Shown: positions 56,579 to 64,000 of the stretch, one piece after another
How the letters are laid out: every line of letters begins with the position of its first letter
How positions within the stretch are numbered: the first letter of the stretch is position 1
NCBI GenBank assembly: GCA_026119855.1
Contig: JAOWBW010000429.1
Location: 806,001-870,000, forward strand
DNA: 64,000 nt
Source of the DNA: Campanula takesimana
Taxonomy: Eukaryota > Streptophyta > Magnoliopsida > Asterales > Campanulaceae
Reading direction: 5' to 3'
Translations under genes and position numbers: made by a program
The notes under the pieces: model-generated
Database searches by the model: none
What the model was told of the DNA's origin: nothing
Seen by the model: the letters and a program-made list of their open reading frames with translations, nothing else

Positions 56579-57395
56579 TTCCTCTATGGAATTCTCCAGA
56601 GGATCAAATCGTTTGCCACGGCTCTCCCATAACTTATTCCACCTTTATCAGTCATCATTGCTGCCAATCCGTGGATCGACAGCTCTGATACCAGCTGTAA
56701 CGGGCTCAACTTCCAAAATCAATGAAAACTCAACAAAGATAGATTTGAGTGAGCAAATGAACAAACTCACTTTTCAATGAAACTCAACTCAAGAACAAAT
56801 ACTATTTTTTTGTGCAATTTTCTGATTTACTGGGAATTGAAATTACAGAGCATAAAATAAAATAAACTACAACTATAGCTAACACTAAACTATGATAAAA
56901 CTAAGCAATAATAAAATTCTTCATTCATCGGCCTTTTCTTGAGGAAGACGACTTCTCTTTATATAGGCTCATAGCACGTGCTCCATGTGCAATTTCACGT
57001 GCTACATGTGCAATTTCACGTGCTACATGTGCAAGCTCACATGGCCCATGTGATTCTGTTGTAACGGAATCACGTGTCAAGTGTCAGCTCAGATTCACAT
57101 GATACATGCCAACTGCTCCTGCGCCTTTGTCAAACGAGCGCCCCTTGCACTGAACGAACATGCGCCTCCCTCACTCTGCGCCTATTTTTCTAAACCTAAC
57201 TACTGCGCCTAACAACTTCAATCTACTATGCGCCCCTACCAACCAAACCCATATGCCTCTTAATTCCTCTGCTCCTGTGACAAAGTGCTACCGCTCCTCA
57301 AAAAATCAAGCGTTGTTGCTCCCGCGCTCATTGCTTTCACGCGCCCCTCACTCTTCTTATGCGCCTCCTTGGCTCAATTGTGCTCCTGTGGCATA

Positions 57396-57564
57396 CTACC
57401 CCTGTCCCTAAATGAGTGTCCAAAAATTTAGTTTTTGCAAGTGTAAAGAGACCGGTGAAAAAAAAATCGAAAAAACATCTAGGGACATAGTTATGATCAA
57501 AATAGACACTCATTTTGAGACAAAAAAATCTTTAAAATATACACTCATTTAGGGACAGAGAGAG
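57396..57564. mobile_element. Stowaway-like MITE cut at its border by LTR and SINE insertions
   Basis: Left end ctacccctgtccctaaatgagtgtc and right end acactcatttagggacagagagag form a TIR. The LTR element 54512-57393 used tacta at its left border as target, and a SINE relic with poly(T) joins its right border. Confidence 0.75.
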
Positions 57565-57647
57565 TTTTTTTTTTTTTTTGGAATCTAATCAAGACCTCCA
57601 CTAAAAATAGCCCTTACACACCCACCGAATACCACTATACCAAAAAG
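57565..57647 (-). mobile_element. Short tRNA-derived SINE relic
   Basis: On the minus strand the head GGTATAGTGGTATTCGGTG (A-box-like) leads through GTGTGTAAGGGC to an A tail (57565-57579). The sequence corresponds to the head of the SINE at 57668-58126 with many changes. The B box and most of the body are missing. Confidence 0.6.
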
Positions 57648-57667
57648 TTATTGATGTTCTTTATTAG

Positions 57668-58126
57668 TTTTTTTTTTTTAACAGCTGAACTATATCATTC
57701 ATTTCAAGGCAATTGCCATCGTTTACAAATTCTTATGAAATCTATTACAGTCTTATCTAAAGCCCTGCCGATCTATAGCTCTGTCTATTACAAGTTCCTA
57801 TGGAGTTTCACCATTGTCGAACCTATTACAGTGAATGATATTTGCTTCTACAAGTTGATGTTGCAATCCTTCATAGACGTCCTTGCGCCATCTGGTAGTT
57901 TGCTTGCCATAGACGTCATTGCGCCATCTGGTAGTCCTCTTGGCATAGACGTCGCGCCATCTGAATGACCACCTGTAGCTGCACAGCTGCACAGCCAACT
58001 CCTATGGGGTTATGAAACTAAGGGTTCTCCACAAATTCTCTCAAGGGAGAATCGAACCTAGGACCTCCCCTTCAAGGGAAGCCCTTACGCACCCACCCGA
58101 TACCACTAGGCCAGAAGGCCATTGGT
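57668..58126 (-). mobile_element. tRNA-derived SINE with target duplication
   Basis: On the minus strand the head GGCCTTCTGGCCTAGTGG contains an A box TGGCCTAGTGGTA (58113-58101), and a B box GGTTCGATTCTCC lies at 58058-58046. Both are internal Pol III promoter elements. The body runs to an A tail at 57668-57680. ttctttattag flanks both ends (57657-57667 and 58127-58137). Inside is a three-copy repeat of about 36 bp around atagacgtcnntgcgccatctg (57875-57960). It needs LINE machinery to move. Confidence 0.85.
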
Positions 58127-58361
58127 TTCTTTATTAGTTAGAGTGATGCAAATTACCTAATACTCCCCTGGAAATATACTACTTAGTACTTTTATGTAAT
58201 GTACTATCCGTCGCAAAAATATGAATGTTCGAAATTGAGGAAGATAAATTTCGGACGTTCACTTTGAAGCATACTTGATAAATTGTTTCAGGAACTTCAA
58301 TGTCTTAATTGCAAATAAATCTCATGTTTTAGTTGGTAGTTATTTTTCTGAGTTTCATTTA

Positions 58362-58600
58362 CTCCCTCCGTTTCACGTTACTTGAGATTTTTGGTCAACT
58401 TAATATTGTTTTGAAGAAGACTTTATAGAAAATTTTATGATCCTAATAAAAATTTAAAAATCATAAAATGATTCACCATAAAAAAAACACTCTCAATCAC
58501 ATTTTTTTAAATTTTTATTAAGATCATCAAATTTTCTATAAAGTCTTCATCAAAACAATATTGAGTTAACCAAAAGTCTCAAGTGACGTGAACGGAGACA
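58362..58600. mobile_element. Long-hairpin Stowaway-type MITE
   Basis: The ends ctccctccgtttcacgttacttgag and ctcaagtgacgtgaacggag are inverted, and complementarity extends over most of the 239 bp (aacttaatattgttttgaagaagactttatag against ctataaagtcttcatcaaaacaatattgagtt). Non-coding and able to fold into one hairpin. Confidence 0.8.
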
Positions 58601-58932
58601 ATATTCATTTTAAAACATTTTTATATGCATTCATATTACTCAATAAGTTTATCTGCAATTCGTCTCCGTCTTCTTTGTTCCATATTTCAATTCGTTGATC
58701 TATTTTTTTATTTGTTTGATTTAATTCAATTTATTTACATTTCTTAATTTAACATCTAATCATTGAAAATAATCAATTACTAAATTTTAAATTTAAGTTT
58801 TTTCTTTTCGTTTTCAATAATGATTTTTTCTTTTTTTGTGAGAGCAGTTGTTTGTTTGTTTGTTGTTTTTTAGTTTTGCAATTGCGATGATACTTGTATC
58901 TTCTCACAATGAAGTAGATGTCAATGTTCTGA
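58601..58932. other. AT-rich intergenic sequence
   Basis: No gene or element recognised. Confidence 0.5.
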
Positions 58933-59606
58933 TGTAGTCGGGTCTAAATTATGGTTGGGTCGAAGGTAGCCCAATGGATGGCACAACCCGGCCCAATAGA
59001 TATCTCGGTTTAGTATACTCAACGATGGGGACGAAATTGGAGGATCATCCACCTAGGTTGTCGAAGCCGTCAGAAAGGATGGGAATGAGCAAGTCGCCAC
59101 GTAGGCGGGATCGAGATCGAGTGAGTTCGCCGGATGACGTAGCCTCAAAAGCGAGTTCGTCAGGGAAGGTCCCATCCGCGGAACGCATTAAATGGAAAGT
59201 AGAAGACGTCCGCTTCACTGACATTTCTCTATTGACCCACTAGGAAATCTACGGGTAAACTCAAGTGGTAACGAAGGTGTCTTTTGTATCCTCATGAAGG
59301 TCCAATGGAAAGCTGACAAGTGGCATGTGAGGGTAAGACAAGTGCTATGTGAGTATATAAGGAGAACCCATTATGAATTAAGGTTAAGCTCTTTTCTCTC
59401 TCCAAAATACTCTCTAACAATTCCTTTGTTTCTTCAACAACTGTGTATCTGATTCTCACGCCCGAGGTTCATCGCCAGGAAACCTTCCTGGCATTGAGCT
59501 AACGATATATTCTGTTCTCAGGTATCCTTAGGGGAAGAAAGGCGGAGTCTCCCATCGTAAAGGCTAGACTACAACCGGAGCGTGGTAGGCTTATTTTCCG
59601 GCAGCA
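58933..59606 (+). repeat. Tat-like 5' LTR
   Basis: 674 bp, TG...CA, with a TATA-like gtatataagg near 59353 followed by tctctctccaaaatactctc. The PBS-like segment begins about 5 bp after its end. The left target duplication cannot be tested because the right end is outside the window. Confidence 0.65.
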
Positions 59607-59670
59607 TTATTTGGTTCCGTTGCCGGGACCATTCTCTTCTTCTCCTTCTGATTATAAAGTTGTGGAAAAA

Positions 59671-60515
59671 ATGAAAAGCGTCTTAGTTATGACTGGTTCT
59701 AAGGGAAAACCCGGTGGAACAACTGTACCACAGATGGTCAAAACTCCAGCCCCCAACCGCGAGAAAAACATTCCCGTCAGAGACCCTACCCGGACCCATT
59801 CCTCAGCCCAGACGGAGAGTTCCAAAACAGAAAGCACAAGACGGGACAAGGAAAAGAACCATGATGAAAGAGCTGAGGGAGGATGGGTTCGAATCATGTT
59901 GACGGATGAAAGTATCCAAAAGAAAGCAACCCGACTTCATAGGGAAAGTGAGCTGTATCTACGTGTCCTCGCCAACAACAACAGGCTGGTGGAGTTAGGT
60001 CAAGAGCCCATAGACATACCTTTAATCTTTATCTCAGAGGACATAGTTCCAGACTTGGTTCGTAAAGCAAGGCATGGAGTGGAGCGACGTATGAGTCAAG
60101 AAGTGTCCCAAGACAGGCCTCTAGGAACACAGCGCGAGGTGGAATGGAGAAGCGCAAAGAGCGAGCTCCAAAGGGGAGTGGAGATAATGAAGGTCGGAGA
60201 CACGAAGGTAAGTACTTAGACGAAGACATGAGGGGCAAGCATAGGAGGATCCACCATCATTCCCGCGATGACTATGGGTCTTCATACTATTATGAGTACG
60301 ATGATGATTCTGATATTAATACCGAATCAACTCAGAACATAGCTCATCGTTCTAGGAGAACCAAGACACAAGGAAGGATGAACCAGGAAGGTTTCGAAGA
60401 CAGAATAGACCGAGGTGATAAAAAAAGTGATGACATTTGGAAGGATGAGACTGCACAAAGTGTCGCGACCCCGGACCCCGCGGGCCCGAGACCGCGAGCT
60501 GGACGTCGACTCTAA
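59671..60515 (+). pseudogene. Tat-like gag, frameshifted and interrupted
   Basis: The ATG at 59671 (MKSVLVMTGSKGKPGG) opens a Lys/Arg/Ser-rich protein (DPTRTHSSAQTESSKTESTR). The first frame ends at 60219; the continuing frame lies from about 60130 (MEKRKERAPKGSG, then HRRIHHHSRDD and a DDDSDINTEST acidic patch). One frameshift near 60130-60144 therefore splits it. The second frame is cut at 60460 by an LTR. No nucleocapsid motif is present in the retained part. Gag assignment rests on position after the PBS. Confidence 0.5.
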
Positions 60516-62631
60516 AACCAAAACTGAGAAATACCGAAGATAAAAATTCCATTTGATACCAAAGGTAATGATCCAAAGTTTTACAAAACCAAGTTTGATA
60601 AAAACCAATTACAACTATCATAAACTTCCACAAGTTTATGACCAACAAAATACAAATATACAATTCTTAGTGACGTCATTGTTTGGTACAACTATCCCAA
60701 AATGGTTACACATTTACATAATGTAAACCAACCTATCACCTTCCCAAAAGAACGAATCCACACTCGACGTCCTCTTTCTCGTGATCAGCGAGACTAATCC
60801 TTAGCACCTGGGGGGGTTAAGGAAAAACAAAGATAAAAGAAAAGGGGTGAGATAAATCTCAATAAGTTACTAATGCAACTACATGACATGCTATGATGCA
60901 ATATACAATAAGCAATAATAAATATCACATAGCACATAGCATTTATCACATAACAGATAGCAGCGGAAATAGACACATAACAAAGGATATAGCCAAGGTT
61001 TTCTAAACCAGATCATCCAAATAAAGGATCGCTGCGCAGCTTCAATAATCAACAAACCATCATCTTCATAATGGCATGAAAGCCGAAGAGAAAACCCCGG
61101 TACCGGAACCAATAACAAAGTAATGTGCCACAAGGGGCGGGAGCCATGCCACAAAGTCATGCTCCAAACGTCTCAACCAAGGACGATCTGGAAGGGGAAA
61201 ATAAGGGCAAAACAATGGTCGACACCATAATGGACTTGGCCGGTGCCATCACAATATCTCACATCGCCCGACATAACCACAAATACCAGCTGGACTTTCA
61301 AATAAATGCTAAGTAATAAATACTAGCTTATTAAACAGCTTAGGTTTCCAAAGTAGGGAACCATACCAAGAAGTCACCAAGAAAGTGAAATAAACCAACA
61401 AAACACAATAAAGTGTTCCAACAATCATAACAATGATAACACAATTCCCATATCACATTTGACCACAAAGGATCCAGTTAAATCGAGCACCTAACCAAAT
61501 TTACTCACTCATATCGAAGAGCTTAAGGAGAGCTTTAAAACGGTAATTTATACGCCTAAAACGGAGACCGGATGAACACAATATGGCCCTCGAAAGATTG
61601 GACAAAAAGGGAAACAATGTCATAACAGAGGATGGGTGCGCGCGCCTCCTATGGGAGGATGCGCGCGCCTCCTAGATCAGAAGGGAAATCAAATTTTGGA
61701 GGAGGAGAAAGGATGCGCGCGCGCCTCCTATGGGAGGGTCGCGCGCGCCTCTAAGATGCAGAAGCTTTAATGTTCAAGAAGGGCCCTAGGGGTGCGCGCG
61801 CCTTCTATGGAGGGTGCGCGCGCCTCCTTGCCCGGGAGCAAATTCCGGCCAAAATTCTGGGTATCCTCCATTAACAACCCAAATCCAATACAAACCAATC
61901 TTTACCATTTCTAACACCACCAAGATGGGAACTAAGGTATCTACACCATTTTGAGCCAAAAGAACTCCAACAACATCACCTAGGGACCTCACTCAAGGGT
62001 GATTCAAATACCACAATTTCACAAAAATGAACAAAATGCCAATCACTCCCAAATCAACTCAAGATGCAATAAATAGCATTCATAACATCAAACAAACATG
62101 GAGTAGCATTTCTAGCATAAAAATAAGGGGAAAAGCAACTTACTCGGATTTCTCAAAGTGATGGATTTCAAATATTTTTGGCTCTACGCGATCCTATCGA
62201 CGATCTAAACAATGTTCAAGTTTTAAGAAATGAATGATAAAGAGAGGAAGAAGAAGAAGAAAATGAAGAGAGAAGAAAAAGAAAGAAAATGCTTACCACA
62301 ATGACAGAGAGAGGGAGCTTGCTGGAGAGAATGGTGAGAGTGAGGGAGAAGGTGAGGGAGGAGAGGGGAGTAGGGGAAATAATTCAAAATGTTACACTTA
62401 GGCCCCCTCTCTCACACTACACACAAACTACACTCCCTACTAACAATTAAGACCTAACACTTCCACACTAGCCCAAATAACTCTAATACAATGCTAGGCA
62501 TAAATATTATAACATATGAAATGCACACATAATTATTTAAATAAATAGTAATTTAAATAAATAAATAAGAAAATAATTAAATAAAAATCATTTATACTAA
62601 TAAAATAGAGCCTATATTTCGGGTCGTGACA
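60461..62631 (-). mobile_element. Solo LTR of a Ty3/gypsy element inside the Tat-like gag
   Basis: The 2171-bp block begins TGTCGCGACCCCGG and ends GGGTCGTGACA, which are inverted at both ends. The minus-strand start TGTCACGACCCGAAATA resembles Del/Tekay-type LTRs and the analogous LTR at 17318. There is no PBS, PPT or coding interior. The immediate flanks (caaag, tacag) do not form a perfect 5-bp duplication, so the borders may be off by a few bases or mutated. Confidence 0.65.
61630..61835. repeat. Paired GCGCGCGCCTCC motifs in the solo LTR
   Basis: Six CG palindromes (gcgcgcgcctcc type, at 61637, 61661, 61714, 61741, 61796 and 61816) occur as three pairs. Members of a pair are 20-27 bp apart and separated by tatgggagg. 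Strong local GC spikes in an AT-rich LTR. Confidence 0.85.
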
Positions 62632-62796
62632 TACAGAGCCCCTCGAAAACGACGACGAGATTACAAGAAAAAGCCACGGAAAGACCGAGGACATCGACAA
62701 GAGAAAACAAAGACTCGATAAAACATGAATTTGAAATTGCGAAGGATAGGGGTGCGCTCCCTATGTGAGCGGCTTTATTGATATAGAAAGGATATG

Positions 62797-63140
62797 GCGG
62801 GATCCGTTTTGCTGAAGCGGGATCCGTTTGCTGATGCGGGATCCGTTTGCTGAATGCGGGATCCGTTTGCTAAGGCGGGATTCGTTTGCTGAATGCGGGA
62901 TCCGTTTGCTGATGCGGGATCCGTTTGCTGATGCGGGATCCGTTTGCTGAATGCGGGATCCGTTTGCTGATGCGGGATCCGTTTGCTGAATGCGGGATCC
63001 ATTTTCTGATGCGGGATCCGTTTTGCTGATGCGGGATCCGTTTGCTGAATGCGGGATCAATTTGCTGAATGCGGGATCGCGTTGCTGATGCGGGATCCGT
63101 TTGCTGAAGCGGGATCCGTTTGCTAAGGCGGGATCGAGGC
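62797..63140. repeat. 19-20-bp minisatellite GCGGGATCCGTTTGCTGAT
   Basis: About 17-18 head-to-tail units, mostly gcgggatccgtttgctgat or gcgggatccgtttgctgaat, with a few decayed units (gattcg, gatcaa, gatcgcg). It contains many BamHI-type ggatcc sites. Long ORFs across it are repeat artefacts. It lies inside the Tat-like element after the gag. Confidence 0.92.
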
Positions 63141-64000
63141 TCCGTTTGCCTATATGTGATATTGTTGTGTTGCGTGATGGAAAGGTGGTGATTTTGCGGC
63201 TCACCATGGACCGAGTTGTTGTCATTGAACTGTAATTGTTTGACTCTGTGGGATGCAGGCGTAGTTGACGGCGGATCACTTTCTGCTGGGGATGAAGTGC
63301 CTTGAGTTGTAGATGCTGTTGACCTTGTGGTGGTACCTGTTAAGTGTGTGCTTTGCAGGTATATGTGCTTTGTGACATGTATGGGATGTGAAATAGCAGT
63401 TATGAGGGAAATTGTGCTTGTGGTGTGATGTGATTTGAAAGCAGTTTGTATGAGAGAGAAGTAAAGTGATTATGTGTGTGAAGTGATTTTTGAAAGCAGA
63501 GATTGCTTTTGATGAATGATGTTCATACCTTCACTTACCATTGCCGCTTGATGGATTTGTGATGTTGTGGTAGATGCTTTGGCGGAGAGTGTCGCTGCCT
63601 TTGATGATGAATTCGTTTTTTTTATGGAGTGTCGGTGAGATGGTATTCTGGATGGTGGGTTGGTCATGCCAAAAGGCTTCCTACGTATCCCTTTAAGAGA
63701 ATCAGACCAGCGTAGTTCAAGGATGATGGAGAATGCTGGGGGAGAATGCTAGGAGCAAAGAAAAAAGGAAACACATAATTTTGCGCAAGAAAAGAAAAAA
63801 AAGAAAAATAATTTTTTTACTAGAAAGAAAAGAATATGCACACACGTGAGAAAAGATTTTTTTTTTTTGTTCGCGGGTGAACCATTTAACAATTGTGTGT
63901 TTGTTAAAAAGCCAACCCAAGATCAGTCATGTTCGATCGAAGTCCGGATTGCCTCACTTGAATGTTGTCGCCGCGGTGTCCAACGAAAATTGATGTCTAG
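63141..64000. other. Unresolved right end of the window
   Basis: Mixed-composition sequence with no convincing ORF. It probably belongs to the Tat-like element on the basis of the catgccaaaaggcttcctacgtatccc segment at 63666. Confidence 0.4.

Larger units (their letters stand above)
54512..57393 (-). mobile_element. Non-autonomous LTR retrotransposon with initiator-Met PBS
   Basis: The LTRs are 54512-55181 (670 bp, 3' LTR) and 56696-57393 (698 bp, 5' LTR), TG...CA on the minus strand (starting TGTCACAGGCGCAC or the variant TGCCACAGG). The PBS GCTGGTATCAGAGCTGTCG follows the 5' LTR and a purine tract TTTAAGGGGATGGGAG precedes the 3' LTR. tacta flanks both ends (54507-54511 and 57394-57398). 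The interior of about 1.5 kb encodes only short proteins and no pol domains. LTRs are clearly similar but differ by several substitutions and an extra tandem block (tgcaatttcacgtgctaca) in the 5' LTR. Confidence 0.9.
58933..64000 (+). mobile_element. Tat-like Ty3/gypsy retrotransposon, 5' part, running off the window
   Basis: The LTR 58933-59606 starts TGTAGTCGGG and ends CGGCAGCA. A PBS-like TGGTTCCGTTGCCGGGACC follows, then a gag. Further right, 62632-64000 is probably also interior; the string ggcttcctacgtatccctttaagagaatcag (63676-63706) resembles a segment I associate with plant Tat/Ogre-type elements. No pol is seen before the window ends. The gag is broken by a solo LTR. Confidence 0.65.

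Noticed and set aside
58042..58120. Possible tRNA gene
   Set aside because: A and B boxes are present but the cloverleaf is not maintained and it is joined to a SINE body with A tail and target duplications.
62761..63279. 172-codon ORF with repeated Ser-Arg-Ile and Pro-Ala-Ser
   Set aside because: Translation of the GGATCC minisatellite; no evidence of a gene.

Overview
This is nuclear DNA of a flowering plant, most likely a eudicot. It is AT-rich, with spliced genes using GT/AG introns, a U-box kinase and a 2-oxoglutarate dioxygenase of plant type, and plant transposon families (Stowaway MITEs, Athila-type Ty3/gypsy, MULE/FAR1, TRIM, a tRNA-derived SINE). I could not assign a species.

Layout. 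1-8.1 kb: a minus-strand C2H2 zinc-finger gene (nine coding exons) with a coding 87-bp minisatellite, next to several MITEs. 8.78-40.31 kb: one large terminal-inverted-repeat element set between two (TA)n tracts. Inside it a Ulp1-like gene runs rightward from the left end, and a FAR1/MULE-type transposase (DDE plus SWIM) runs leftward from the right end. This is the convergent two-gene plan of MuDR. Almost every intron and spacer of this element holds arrays of short alternating palindromes that I see nowhere else in the window. About 17.5 kb in the middle is later insertion: an aberrant Ty3/gypsy piece (one LTR, PPT and an inverted copy of its own tail) and, inside that, an intact and very young Athila-like element (21.8-33.9 kb, TSD ctacc). 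The Ulp1-like gene has lost its catalytic middle there.

40.7-47.4 kb: a minus-strand receptor-like cytoplasmic kinase/E3 ligase of the USP-kinase-U-box type (PUB33 group), with an atypical kinase active site and a duplicated, frameshifted exon. 48.8 kb: a 61-residue twin-cysteine (CHCH-like) protein. 50.2-51.4 kb: a G-box-rich stretch and a TRIM with TSD ctatt. 52.4-53.4 kb: a two-exon gibberellin-20-oxidase-like dioxygenase. 54.5-57.4 kb: a non-autonomous LTR element (TSD tacta), followed by a Stowaway, a short SINE relic and a complete tRNA-derived SINE. 58.9-64 kb: the 5' part of a Tat-like Ty3/gypsy element (LTR, PBS, frameshifted gag), broken by a 2.2-kb solo LTR, then a 19-20-bp minisatellite, running off the window.

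Five host genes are supported (C2H2, U-box kinase, twin-Cys protein, dioxygenase, and with less confidence the small gene inside the MULE). They do not form an operon-like or pathway group. The best candidate for something undescribed is the giant convergent MULE whose introns are packed with self-complementary arrays and which carries a small gene nested in one intron.
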